From Holophagae bacterium (lineage in GTDB: Bacteria; Acidobacteriota; Holophagae; Acanthopleuribacterales; Acanthopleuribacteraceae): DNA of 64,000 nucleotides. The position numbers were made by a program, and so were the translations under genes. Each line of letters begins with the position of its first letter. Within the stretch, counting starts at the first letter, position 1. Positions 9,837 to 18,985 of this stretch are shown here, piece by piece. The notes under the pieces were generated by a model that was not told the origin of the DNA, ran no database searches, and worked only from the letters and a program-made list of their open reading frames with translations. The stretch spans positions 1,481,960 to 1,545,959 of the forward strand of contig JAUIFE010000001.1 in assembly GCA_030429565.1 (NCBI GenBank), written 5' to 3'.

Positions 9837-11465
9837 ATGACACCGCGTATGTTGCTCACCTTTTTATTGGTCACCTGGAGCGCACTGCTTTGCGCCAATG
9901 ACCTCGAGAGCCAACTGCTCAAAAAACTGTCGGAAAACGCCGACCAAACCGAGTATGGCCTAATAGACATGGCACTGATCGCCGGCGGCGCCGACACGAA
10001 CGCCGCACTGACCGAAGCCAAGGGAGCCTTTAAAACGGCAACCGAACCCCTGTCTTTGAATGAAAAGCTCGCCAAGTTCGGCGGCGAAAAGGCGGCCAAG
10101 GCGCTGTTTAAAAATATCGGCAAAAAATTAAAAACCGAGGACGCCGCCCAATACTCCCTCCTCGGCGCCCTCAAAGATCGCACTTATTCCACCGGCACGC
10201 TCGCTTTTCTTTACAGCTTCCTCGGTCACAAGCTCGGCCTGTCCGACGGCGACTTAGCCACTGTCGCCAAAAAGCTCGGCCCCTATTTCGCCGAAAAAAC
10301 CGCGATCAGCCCACGCGAGAGCTTAGCGCTCCTTTTCGCCGATAAAGGCATCGCCCTCGCCGGCAGCGATCCCGTGGCGGCAGGCCGCGCTCTCGCCGTC
10401 AGCGCCAAACTTTTCGACGCCGACAAATATTTATTCGGCACCGCCGACACCAATCTCTACAACCAGGGCCTGACCTATTACAACGAAGGCAAATACAGCG
10501 AAGCCGCCGAACTGATCGCGGGCGCCGCCGCACGCTGGCCAGGCCGCACCGAGTTCTCACCCCTGGCTTTTAACATTGGTATCAAGCTGTTTGAACAAGC
10601 GGAAAGCGGCAAAAACTACGGCGCCATCGTTCCCGTGGCCGAGCGTCTGGCACCCATCACCGGCCAATACGAAACCCAATTCCTGGACACGCTCGCCAAG
10701 TTTCAATACAACCATGCCGTGCATTTGCGTGACAACGGCCAACCAGAAGCCGCCCTCGCGCAAGCCGAAAGCATTCAACGCCCACACAGCGAAACGACCC
10801 TCAAAAACTTCCGGATCGGTATTGTCGAGAAGCTGGTCGAAAGCGCCGGCAGCAACAATGACAGCGAAGGTGCCGCCCGCTGGCTGGCCAAACTTGAAGG
10901 TATCGACGCCAAACGCGCCGCCAACCTCAAAACCATGCTGTCACAACTGGCACTCAAAGAGCTCGACGAATCCGGCCAATACGAACAAGCCTTAAACCTG
11001 GCCGCCAAAGAAATCAACACCAGCGTCGGTCGCCAAAACTACCTCGCCGTTTTATCAAGGGCGGTGTCTGCGCTTGCCAAAGACGGCAAGTTTAAAGAGG
11101 GCTTCCAGAAGCTGGCACTGGTCCCCACCGAAGTCGAAGGCGACGACAGCCTCAACAAGCTCCGTGAGTTTTTGTACATCAACCAACTGGCCCAATACAC
11201 GGACCGCGACTACAAAAAGTCATTGCCCATTTTTGAAAAGGCTTTTGCCGACAAAAAACTCTCTTTGTCGTCCGAAAACCAAGCCGCCTTCAAAGAGAAT
11301 TACGGCAACGCTTTGTTCCGCGAAGTGGAACAAATCATCGCCGACCGCAACTGGGATCTGGCCGACAAGAAATCGCGTGCCGCACTGACCAAAGCGCCGG
11401 GACACAAACTCTTGGAAGATCAGCGCAAAACCGTTGAAACCATCCTTAAACGCGTCGGCAAATAA
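9837..11465 (+). CDS. Exported TPR-like helical repeat protein
   Basis: A 542-residue protein with a signal peptide at residues 1-20 (MLLTFLLVTWSALLCAN). The rest is almost entirely alpha-helical, with alanine-rich helix pairs typical of tetratricopeptide-like solenoids. Examples are NLYNQGLTYYNEGKYSEAAE near residue 207, ALAQAESIQRPHS near 306, and ALNLAAKEINTSVGR near 385. No enzymatic motif is visible. It probably acts in the periplasm as a scaffold or assembly factor; partners are unknown. It is divergent from the TonB receptor and may share its control region. AAGGA lies 7 bases before the ATG. Confidence 0.75.
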   Translation: MTPRMLLTFLLVTWSALLCANDLESQLLKKLSENADQTEYGLIDMALIAGGADTNAALTEAKGAFKTATEPLSLNEKLAKFGGEKAAKALFKNIGKKLKTEDAAQYSLLGALKDRTYSTGTLAFLYSFLGHKLGLSDGDLATVAKKLGPYFAEKTAISPRESLALLFADKGIALAGSDPVAAGRALAVSAKLFDADKYLFGTADTNLYNQGLTYYNEGKYSEAAELIAGAAARWPGRTEFSPLAFNIGIKLFEQAESGKNYGAIVPVAERLAPITGQYETQFLDTLAKFQYNHAVHLRDNGQPEAALAQAESIQRPHSETTLKNFRIGIVEKLVESAGSNNDSEGAARWLAKLEGIDAKRAANLKTMLSQLALKELDESGQYEQALNLAAKEINTSVGRQNYLAVLSRAVSALAKDGKFKEGFQKLALVPTEVEGDDSLNKLREFLYINQLAQYTDRDYKKSLPIFEKAFADKKLSLSSENQAAFKENYGNALFREVEQIIADRNWDLADKKSRAALTKAPGHKLLEDQRKTVETILKRVGK

Positions 11466-11483
11466 GCAACGCACAAACGACAA

Positions 11484-11511
11484 AACCCGCCTGGGAACAC
11501 CTGGGCGGGTT
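11484..11511 (+). terminator. Possible hairpin terminator after the TPR-like gene
   Basis: Inverted repeat AACCCGCC ... GGCGGGTT, 18 bases after the stop codon. No T-run follows, so it may be a stabilising hairpin. The stronger hairpin at 11541-11571 could also serve this gene. Confidence 0.45.
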
Positions 11512-11540
11512 GAAAACAGCGGCATCAGAGGCCGCAAATA

Positions 11541-11571
11541 AAAAAAGACCGAGTCGAAACTCGGTCTTTTT
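11541..11571. terminator. Bidirectional terminator between the TPR-like gene and the tRNA operon
   Basis: Perfect stem AAAAAGACCGAGT / ACTCGGTCTTTTT with a tetraloop-type centre. T-runs occur on both strands, so it can end the leftward tRNA transcript and rightward read-through. Confidence 0.85.
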
Positions 11572-11578
11572 GTTTAAG

Positions 11579-11653
<75 letters not shown>

Positions 11654-11727
11654 AATAAACGTGTGCCCTCAAAAAAGGCGAGGGATCCTGCAAAAGTTTT
11701 GCAGGATGCCGCGCATTTTTTGAAAAG

Positions 11728-11811
11728 TGCCTGAGGCCGGACTCGAACCGGCACGGGTTTGACCCCGCAGGATTTTAAGTCCTGTGTGTCTACCAATTTC
11801 ACCACTCAGGC
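11728..11811 (-). tRNA. tRNA-Leu (anticodon TAA)
   Basis: A class II tRNA with acceptor GCCTGAG/CTCAGGC and discriminator A. The anticodon stem is CAGGA/TCCTG around loop CTTAAAA (anticodon TAA), and it has a long variable arm. CCA is not encoded (CTT follows the discriminator), unlike the three neighbouring tRNAs. Confidence 0.95.
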
Positions 11812-11828
11812 GGTGACGGTCGGACGAA

Positions 11829-11904
11829 TGGAGGCGATGGCCGGACTCGAACCGGCAAATAAAGGTTTTGCAGACCTCTGCCTTAGCCATTTGGCTACAT
11901 CGCC
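11829..11904 (-). tRNA. tRNA-Cys (anticodon GCA)
   Basis: Cloverleaf with acceptor GGCGATG ... CATCGCC, discriminator T and encoded CCA. The anticodon loop CTGCAAA gives GCA (cysteine). It is the second gene of the four-tRNA operon. Confidence 0.95.
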
Positions 11905-11970
11905 ATACATGAGCCTATAAACACAATCAGGGTTAAGACGGATCTTAACCCTAAAATAGCTGAAAGTAAA

Positions 11971-12045
<75 letters not shown>

Positions 12046-12083
12046 TCATTTTCAATCAGCTCACTAGCCTCAACAAGATGTGG

Positions 12084-12112
12084 AGTATAAAGATTTACCC
12101 TTAGACTGTCAA
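12084..12112 (-). promoter_or_regulatory. Promoter of the four-tRNA operon
   Basis: Minus-strand TTGACA (12112-12107) and TATACT (12089-12084) have an exact 17-base spacer, about 39 bases upstream of the first tRNA-Gly. This is a near-consensus sigma-70 promoter. Confidence 0.88.
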
Positions 12113-12842
12113 CACTCCAAAACAAAAAAAGTTCATTTTTTCGCTCAAGTCTCACAACCTACTAACAAACAAAGAACTTACATCAAGCTCATCGGCACCA
12201 AACGGGCATTCAAACAAAAAAAAGCCCGCACTTGGAGGGCGCGGGCGGGGCAAAACCTGGAGATTGACGTCGTGTTTCGCACCCAAACCATCGGCTCGAG
12301 CGACGATCACAACAGCTTCAACCACACGGCCAACCTCGCATGGCGGCGCAATTGAAACGGTCAACCAGAAATAAGAGCCAGGCTCTTACTCGAAAGGTAC
12401 CCTCAGCAATAGCAAAGCCTTTGCCGGCATAGCGCTCGAACGCGAAACGCCCCGCCCAAAACGCGCCACCGAACAGACAAACACTTACAAAACAAACACT
12501 TACAACTAAAAAACCATAACCTTCAGCGCGGCCGCGAACCCCACCCATCCCCTTTTTAGCCCCGCATCGATTCACGGGATTGCGCAGCCACCCGCAACCA
12601 TGCGTAAAATAGCGCAATTCCTTTGCTTTCAGCGCGCCGTGCTTATCCGCAACCACGGCTCAGGGTCGACACGGCCAAACGCATCAGGTCGCGCCTATTC
12701 CCATGCCGCGCAAGACCTGGGCGACCAACGACAATCCCAACCACACGAGAGCACACCCCCCGGCGCGGCCTGATTCCGCCGGCATGGAACATGCTCTCTA
12801 TCACTTTGAACCATCATCGTTTTACTTCGAAAGGAGACTGAC
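12113..12842. other. Intergenic region with a terminator-like hairpin, no clear gene
   Basis: A hairpin with stem GCCCGC/GCGGGC near 12218-12245 is followed on the minus strand by a run of eight T, as if ending a leftward transcript. No convincing leftward gene lies upstream of it. A 112-codon minus-strand frame at 12318-12656 has no good ribosome binding site and odd composition. The promoter of the universal stress gene is expected in 12650-12830. Confidence 0.4.
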
Positions 12843-13295
12843 ATGGAAGACATCCGCAAAATCCTCTTTGCCACCGACTTCTCGTCGATTTCATCAAAAG
12901 CCAAAGATTACGCCCAGTTCCTGCGGGACAAATTGAACTGCGAACTGGAAATCGCGCATGTGTTTGACCCCGATACCTTCAACATGCCGACCCCTTATTA
13001 CTTCATGCCGGGTGTCGAAACCTGGCTGGACGACCACATCAACACCATGAAAAAGAAAGGCCGCGAAGCGCTCGACGCCTTATCCGAGGAAATGGGTGAT
13101 CCACGCGCCACCTTCCTCGAAGGAAAAACCGGTGCCGCCCTTTGCGAGTTCGCCAAAGAACACGGCTTCGACATGATCGTCATGGGAACCCACGGCCATA
13201 CCGGCTTTAACCGCCTAATTCTGGGGAGCGTGGCCGAGTATGTTGTGCGCCATGCACATTGCTCCGTGTTAACCATCAAGCCCAAGGACGACTAA
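12843..13295 (+). CDS. Universal stress protein (single UspA domain)
   Basis: A 150-residue UspA-fold cytoplasmic protein. It starts with KILFATDFSSIS, the usual first beta strand. Its C-terminal half carries the ATP-binding signature GTHGHTGFNRLILGSVAE (G-2x-G-9x-GS pattern, about 119-136), ending with the strand CSVLTIKP. It is therefore predicted to bind ATP. AAAGGAG lies upstream of the ATG. The next gene, 34 bases on, encodes a tandem UspA protein, so the two probably form an operon for stress survival. They converge on a PAS-domain hybrid kinase. Confidence 0.93.
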   Translation: MEDIRKILFATDFSSISSKAKDYAQFLRDKLNCELEIAHVFDPDTFNMPTPYYFMPGVETWLDDHINTMKKKGREALDALSEEMGDPRATFLEGKTGAALCEFAKEHGFDMIVMGTHGHTGFNRLILGSVAEYVVRHAHCSVLTIKPKDD

Positions 13296-13332
13296 TCCAT
13301 CCCAACGCGAATCCCCAACTGCGAGGTTCATG

Positions 13333-14229
13333 ATGAGCAGCATTCAAAACGTTTTGTGTCCCGTCGATTTTTCTCCCGCCGGTGAAGGTGCGATCGCTGA
13401 GGCTTTTGCCTGCGCCCATCGCCAAAACGCCGTTTTACACCTGTTGCATGTCGACGTTTTGTACGATCACGACCCCTACGGCGCCGCCCGACTCAAATCG
13501 GAAACCCGGCCGTTGGGCGAGCGGGCCAATGCCTACTTCGACAAAATCATCGCGCAACACGGCGCGCGCGGCACCGAAATCAAACGCACCGAAGTGCGAG
13601 CTCTGGCCGCCGCCACCGGCATCTGCGACTATGCCGTCAGCCACAATATTGATCTGATTGTGACCGGTAGCCACGGCCGACGCGGCATCAAACATTGGTT
13701 GCTGGGCAGCGTGACCGAAGAAACCATCCGCCATACCCCCTGCCCGGTGTTGACGGTCCGGGAAGCACGATCCGAAGACCAACGCGGTCACTTCAAACGG
13801 ATCTTGGTACCCAGTGACCTGTCGGCCGTCGCCGACCGCACCTTTGCTTACGCACGCCACGCCGCCGCTCAAAGCGGCGGTGAACTACTGGTCCTGCACG
13901 TCGTCAATAAAGCTCCCATTCCAGACATTTACGGCTGGCCCAGCAGCAACGACTGGCTCGACTTGGCACGCAAAAGCAGCCAAGCCCACCTGCGCGGGCT
14001 CCTCAAAACGGACGGCCCGGAGGTGCCGGTTGAAATCGAAGTCATCGAAGGTACGCCGCACCGGGAAATCACCGCGTACGCCCAAGCCAAGGCGGCCGAT
14101 ATCATCCTCATGCCGCACCACAGTAATACCCAGGTGATTGATTACTTTATCGGCTCCACAACCGAACGCGTGCTGCGTGAAGCACCCTGTCCGGTTCTCA
14201 CCATTCCCGTTGAGCGTCTTCATTATTAA
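13333..14229 (+). CDS. Tandem-domain universal stress protein
   Basis: A 298-residue protein with two UspA domains. Domain 1 covers residues 1-147, with GSHGRRGIKHWLLGSVTEE near 111-129 and the strand CPVLTVRE. Domain 2 covers about 155-298, with FKRILVPSDLS at its start. Its phosphate-loop region is less canonical (PHHSNTQVIDYFIGSTTER), so it may bind nucleotide weakly or not at all. Two ATGs are adjacent at 13330 and 13333. The second is chosen because GAGG is 6 bases upstream of it and only 3 from the first. It is co-directional with the single-domain Usp gene 37 bases upstream, and both likely share a promoter. Confidence 0.9.
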   Translation: MSSIQNVLCPVDFSPAGEGAIAEAFACAHRQNAVLHLLHVDVLYDHDPYGAARLKSETRPLGERANAYFDKIIAQHGARGTEIKRTEVRALAAATGICDYAVSHNIDLIVTGSHGRRGIKHWLLGSVTEETIRHTPCPVLTVREARSEDQRGHFKRILVPSDLSAVADRTFAYARHAAAQSGGELLVLHVVNKAPIPDIYGWPSSNDWLDLARKSSQAHLRGLLKTDGPEVPVEIEVIEGTPHREITAYAQAKAADIILMPHHSNTQVIDYFIGSTTERVLREAPCPVLTIPVERLHY

Positions 14230-14249
14230 TAGGCCGTAAAAGCATGACC

Positions 14250-14282
14250 AACGCGCCGTCCCCAAACGAGGGGCGGCGCGTT
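14250..14282. terminator. Bidirectional terminator between usp genes and the hybrid kinase
   Basis: Perfect 13-bp stem AACGCGCCGTCCCC / GGGGCGGCGCGTT (one mismatch) around AAACGA, midway between two convergent stop codons. It can end both transcripts. Confidence 0.75.
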
Positions 14283-14288
14283 CTTGAT

Positions 14289-16172
14289 TTAGGCACCGCT
14301 CAAGTGGCGCCGAATGGCCGACAGCAACGTTTGTTTTGGTACAGGTTTCATTAACACTTCGCGCACACCGAGGTCGGTCACCTTCTCCGGCTGAACCATA
14401 TCGCTGTAACCCGTCGTCAGGATAATCGGCAGCGACGCTCGCCGACACAGCATCGCTTTGGCCATTTCCATCCCCGACATTTTCGGCATGGTTTGGTCGC
14501 TAATAATCAAATCGACCGCGTGCGGATCCGTTTCAAAAGCATCGAGGGCTTCTCGACCATTGGCGAACAGGGTCACATGATAACCCTGCCGTTCCAACAA
14601 TCGCTTCTGCACATTGCGCAGGAACGCGTCATCATCCACCAAAAAAATTCGCTCCTGCCCACTTTCACTTTCCGGCTCCGCGGTTTCGCTATCGGTGGCA
14701 TGAATTTCCTTGAGCGGAAGGTACACCGTAAACACGCTGCCGCGCCCCACTTCGCTCGCCACCGTAATCAAGCCATCGTGGTTCTGGATGATGCCGTGAA
14801 CCACCGACAAGCCCATGCCGGTGCCCTCACCCAATCGTTTGGTCGTGAAGAACGGGTCAAAAATCCGGCGCAAGGTCGCATCACTCATCCCCTCCCCGGT
14901 ATCTGAAACCGACAAGGCGGCGTAAGCGCCGAAGGGAATGGCGTTGGCAATGGTCGCAATCTGCCCTTGGTAATCAACCGTCTTCAGCGAGACGGTCAAA
15001 CGACCCCCACTGTTTCGCATGGCGTGATACCCATTGGTACACAGATTCATCATTACTTGGTGCATTTGCGTTGGATCAATAACCACCATACCCATGTCCG
15101 TTTCAATGTCCGATTGAATATCAATGGTCGTTGGAATGGTGGCGCGCAAAAGCTTGAGCGACTCTTTGATAATAGGTTGTAAATACGCTGGTTTGCGTTG
15201 TGGCTGTTCCTGGCGGCTAAAGGTCAATATTTGCTGTACCAGTTCTTTACCACGCATGCAGGCTTTCATCATTTCGCCCAAGTCTTCTTGAAGGTAGGAG
15301 CCTTCCTCGGCGTCCTCCATCATTAACTCCACGTAACCGAATATGCCACCGAGGATGTTGTTGAAATCGTGGGCAATCCCACCGGCCAAGGTGCCGATCG
15401 CTTCCATTTTCTGGGCTTGTCGTAATTGAGCCTCAACGTATTTCTCTTTACTGAGGTCGCGCAGAACGCCGACAAAAACGCGTTCACCGTCAAGCTCTGC
15501 TTCGCGACTAACATGAAGCAACACCGGAATCTGCGAGCCGTCTTTATGCAAAGCGCTCACTTCGCGCCCTTTCCCAATAATGGTGGCATTGCCGGTGCGC
15601 AGATATTCTTGAATGTAATGATCGTGGCGCTCGCGATGGGGATTCGGCATCAACATCGCAACATTGTGGCCCAGCACCTCGGCGGCTTGGTATCCAAACA
15701 TCTTTTCGGCGGACTTGTTGAAGGTCAAAACGGTGCCGGCGCTGTCGATGGTAATCAGACTGTCGAGCGCGTGGTCGAAAACAATACTGCGCAGGTTCTC
15801 ATTCTCTTCCAGAGCCTGGGCCATCATGCTCCGTTCGGTTAGATCTTCGCCAACCAGCAGTACCGCCGCGGTGCCGTCCTGCCAGGAAACCGGGTTGGCG
15901 TGAAAACGAAGCTGGCGCAGGCACTGATCGGAACCATCCAAACAACAGTCGAAACGGAAGTTACCGCAAGTCGACAACTGTGCCAAAACGGCTTCAAAGG
16001 CTTCGGGCGAGCGTGAAAATTGCGACCAACACACACCGATAAGATCACGGGAATCGCGTTCGAGCAGTGCGCTGAGGTGACGGTTCACGAATAAAATGCA
16101 ACCCTCACGGTCGAGGACCAACACCATGGCGTCCATACGCGCAAAGGCTTCTTCCATAAACGCGAAACTCAA
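14289..16172 (-). CDS. Hybrid sensor histidine kinase: PAS-PAS-HisKA-HATPase-receiver
   Basis: A soluble hybrid sensor kinase of about 627 residues with no transmembrane segment. From the N-terminus it has a PAS domain (about 10-115), then a second PAS (about 125-245) with a FixL-like stretch PHRERHDHYIQEYLRTG and GKGREV. HisKA follows, with phospho-acceptor His in GGIAHDFNN (about residue 268), then an HATPase_c domain (DTGEGM, FFTTK, GTGMGLS). The C-terminal receiver carries DDD and phospho-acceptor Asp in LIISDQTMP. The output partner is not obvious. The start is taken as TTG at 16172, with GGAGG 7 bases upstream; a GTG at 16241 would add 23 residues. It converges on the usp operon. Confidence 0.9.
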   Translation of the reverse strand: MSFAFMEEAFARMDAMVLVLDREGCILFVNRHLSALLERDSRDLIGVCWSQFSRSPEAFEAVLAQLSTCGNFRFDCCLDGSDQCLRQLRFHANPVSWQDGTAAVLLVGEDLTERSMMAQALEENENLRSIVFDHALDSLITIDSAGTVLTFNKSAEKMFGYQAAEVLGHNVAMLMPNPHRERHDHYIQEYLRTGNATIIGKGREVSALHKDGSQIPVLLHVSREAELDGERVFVGVLRDLSKEKYVEAQLRQAQKMEAIGTLAGGIAHDFNNILGGIFGYVELMMEDAEEGSYLQEDLGEMMKACMRGKELVQQILTFSRQEQPQRKPAYLQPIIKESLKLLRATIPTTIDIQSDIETDMGMVVIDPTQMHQVMMNLCTNGYHAMRNSGGRLTVSLKTVDYQGQIATIANAIPFGAYAALSVSDTGEGMSDATLRRIFDPFFTTKRLGEGTGMGLSVVHGIIQNHDGLITVASEVGRGSVFTVYLPLKEIHATDSETAEPESESGQERIFLVDDDAFLRNVQKRLLERQGYHVTLFANGREALDAFETDPHAVDLIISDQTMPKMSGMEMAKAMLCRRASLPIILTTGYSDMVQPEKVTDLGVREVLMKPVPKQTLLSAIRRHLSGA

Positions 16173-16241
16173 CAAAGCAACCTCCGGATCCGGGTACCCC
16201 GTCGAACAACCAAACCCATCTTGGACAGCGACACAAACCAC

Positions 16242-16727
16242 AAAAACCTACGCCTAAAGCACTTACCAGCACAAGGCTGCGAAGTAGGTTGCCATACCGC
16301 TACCGGCAAGCGTTCCTTGGCACATCCGAAGAGGCCACTTTAACACGGACCTCACAGGGAAGACAGCAGCGAAGCAGCAAAAACCAGGCGGACGGGGCGA
16401 CAAAGGTGCGGTTAGATTAAGCATATGCAGGACCAACAACTTACAAACGAGAATAGAGAATCGAGACAGCAAAGATGCAAAACTGAGACAAAGACACTAC
16501 TTCAAAAAAAACAAGACAACGGCAAAATTCACCTGGGAATTTCTGATCATCGACGTTAGACTGTTCATGAAAAACCAACGGGAAAAAGTGATTTCTTCCA
16601 GGAACCTGTGATTTCTTGAAATAATTCATTTCTTTTAGTTGCAAGTTATCGTTTTCTAGAATGAGGGACGGACCGCACGAGCGAGGCGTCGGCGGCCGGC
16701 ACCGATCTTAAACGCAGGACAGCCATC
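16242..16727. other. Intergenic region between divergent genes
   Basis: About 490 bases separate the hybrid kinase and the binding-protein gene, both of which start here in opposite directions. Part of it is AT-rich (16440-16660). I recognise no gene, repeat or RNA. Confidence 0.4.
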
Positions 16728-17813
16728 GTGACGTATTCGATTTGTTTGTTGTTTGCTTATAGTTTTTTTATAGGCGGTCATGGTGCGCCAACCACACCCT
16801 CGTTGCAAGGAACCGCTGTCACGCAAACCACGCCCACCAAGACCATTATGGTCGTGCGCCCCGACAACAGCCATTTCGCTCGCGCAACCGCCGGCTTACA
16901 ACACCACCTTGACCAGGATTTGGACCTGCGTAACTTTTACGTGTCCAAGCAGGATAAACAGCGTCGCGGCCGCAAGTTAAAGCAATTTCACCAGGCCGTT
17001 TTGGAGAGTAAACCGCGCCTTTTCGTCTTGATGAACAATTATTCGGTCGAATTTTTGCGCGATTTCCAGGCCTTGCACCCCGAATATAAGGAAACGCCTT
17101 GCCTGGTAATGATGGCCGTTTTTGCTGAAAAGGCCGTCTCACGGCTCCCCAACGCCACCGCCATTCGCTATGAAATCCCGGCGATCACCAACTTGGTGAA
17201 CTTGCGTGCCCTGATGAAAACCCCCATTCGCCGTGTCGGCGTCATCTATCGTCCCCATTTACGCGAGGACGTGGCCAACCAAATCGAACTTTGCCGAAAA
17301 GAGAAAATCGAGCTAACAGCCGTGGAAATCGAAAACGGTTGGGGTATGCCACGCCGCATTCGACGCGCACTTAAGACCTTGGTGAACGACAAAGAAATCG
17401 ATGCATTGTGGGTCATTAACGACAGCGAGCTGCTGAGCCCAAGACTGATTCAGCGAAGCTGGAACCCAGCGCTTCAGGACTTCCAAAAACCGGTGGTCAC
17501 CGGCGTCGAAAATTTCGTCAGCAACCCGCGATTGATCGGCTCCTTTGCCGTGGTTCCCGATCATTACGACCTGGGTCACCAGGCCTCTGAATTATTGAGC
17601 CACATTCGCGAGACGGATTGGCAGGCGACGGACGTCCCGGTAAGCTACCCTTTCAGCGTGCGCAAAATCCTCAATTTGGACAAAATTAACACGGCCTTTA
17701 CGCTGCGCGACCACGCATTGTTGGAAATCGACCAGGTCATTTCCCATCAGCCGGAGAGTCAAACGGGTCGGCAACAAACCGGCATCCAAGCCTCGGCGAG
17801 GCAACCGCGCTAA
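16728..17813 (+). CDS. Exported ABC-type substrate-binding protein (PF04392-like)
   Basis: A 361-residue protein with a short signal peptide (about 1-19, SICLLFAYSFFIGGHGA). The body fits the two-lobed periplasmic binding protein fold of the ABC_sub_bind family: KTIMVVRPDNSHFARATAGL in lobe 1, the hinge strand KTPIRRVGVIYRP, and DALWVINDSELLSPRLI and ASNPRLIGSFAVVPDHYDLG-type motifs in lobe 2. No ABC permease or ATPase gene is adjacent, so it may work as a stand-alone sensor component. It is divergent from the PAS hybrid kinase, which may be relevant. The start is GTG at 16728 with AGGA upstream. The last 25 residues are a polar, low-complexity tail. Confidence 0.8.
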   Translation: MTYSICLLFAYSFFIGGHGAPTTPSLQGTAVTQTTPTKTIMVVRPDNSHFARATAGLQHHLDQDLDLRNFYVSKQDKQRRGRKLKQFHQAVLESKPRLFVLMNNYSVEFLRDFQALHPEYKETPCLVMMAVFAEKAVSRLPNATAIRYEIPAITNLVNLRALMKTPIRRVGVIYRPHLREDVANQIELCRKEKIELTAVEIENGWGMPRRIRRALKTLVNDKEIDALWVINDSELLSPRLIQRSWNPALQDFQKPVVTGVENFVSNPRLIGSFAVVPDHYDLGHQASELLSHIRETDWQATDVPVSYPFSVRKILNLDKINTAFTLRDHALLEIDQVISHQPESQTGRQQTGIQASARQPR

Positions 17814-18985
17814 ACGAACAAAAGTCACAGACGACGTTGTTCATCGCGCTAATGCAAAGGCATCTCCCGGCAACAAAGCGTCATCGGCGAAAATTCTGCA
17901 AACCAAACAGAGCGAAAACAGCCTCTTTTTTGACATAAAGATGAAGCAGCGGGCCGCGACCAGCACCAGAACACCCAAAAGAAACCCAGGCGCAAAGCTT
18001 TTACAACCAAGAAAGGGCCCACTAAATGCCCGCCACACCGGACAAGTGGGGCTCTAGCCGCCTTTGACCTCGCGGCCGGCGACGCACCGCCCAAAAGCGA
18101 AAACCCGCCACTGCGCAAAAGTAGCAAAAACAACCCAAATCACCATTCACCAGAAAACATATAAGCAAAAAGTAACACAATGCATTATCGACGGATCGTA
18201 AATAGAACACTATAACAAGCACCCAGCTCACCAAAGACGACAAAGAACCGACAAGCGTGATCGGGAACAATAATTAACGCTTTGGTTAAAACCAAGCAAA
18301 GAGTTTCAAAAGAAACCCACTCGGTGAGAGCGCTCATAAAAAAGTCAATTCACGTAAGCTAGTGCTTGCTGAAGCGGGATTACCTACCTAAAATGCGCGT
18401 TTCTGGAAGGCCTTGGTATCAGGTGCTTTCCAGCTCGAAAGCGTCGGCATCGCCACGATTCTCAAAGCACGAGCAGTTTCGTGAAGGGACGAAATTGTAT
18501 TGGGTCCGTGTTTTGCGCGTTGCTGCATCCTAACCCGCACAGCGGTGTTTAGGTTAGTAAAAATTAAGGTCTGTTTGGGCGCTGTCCGAATGGAAAGATA
18601 TCCGCACGCTTTTCGCAAACAAACACCCGCTGACACAGAAGATCGTCGCCACAGCGCGACCGTCGATGTGTCGTGCTTGCCGGTGGCTGGTCAAAGCCGG
18701 CCCCTTGAAAAACCGAAGCGTCATTTGAAACACAGGCAACCCATGTCAACTCAATTTTCAATCGTGACTTTTAATGTCATTCATCATGCTTTTCTGCGGA
18801 TTTAACGCGCGCCGACAGAAGCACACCCCCTTTAGGTACCCACACGCCGTTTTCAAATACCTCGGATTGATGCAAGCACCACTGGATAATCTTTTAAACC
18901 CAACAAAGATCATTTGGTGTTAAACTTCTACCAACTCCAACTTTCAAAACCTGACTTTTCAGCACCGAATCAAAGAGGCTCCGCT
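17814..18985. other. 1.17-kb intergenic region with no supported gene
   Basis: Composition is mixed and partly AT-rich (18130-18380). Short frames on both strands (for example 18388-18636 minus and 18500-18805 plus) overlap one another and lack ribosome binding sites. I see no tRNA, no repeat shared with the rest of the window and no clear terminator. The promoter of the Oar-like receptor should lie in the last 200 bases. Confidence 0.4.

Noticed and set aside
12080..12355. 91-codon plus-strand frame
   Set aside because: It starts inside the tRNA promoter and runs over a strong hairpin; the C-terminal end looks partly protein-like but is too short to support.
12318..12656. 112-codon minus-strand frame
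   Set aside because: Although a leftward terminator follows, the frame lacks a ribosome binding site and resembles no family; its hydrophobic run may be chance.
18388..18805. Overlapping short frames on both strands
   Set aside because: No ribosome binding site, no recognisable motif, and mutual overlap. A faint helix-turn-helix look in the minus frame is not enough.
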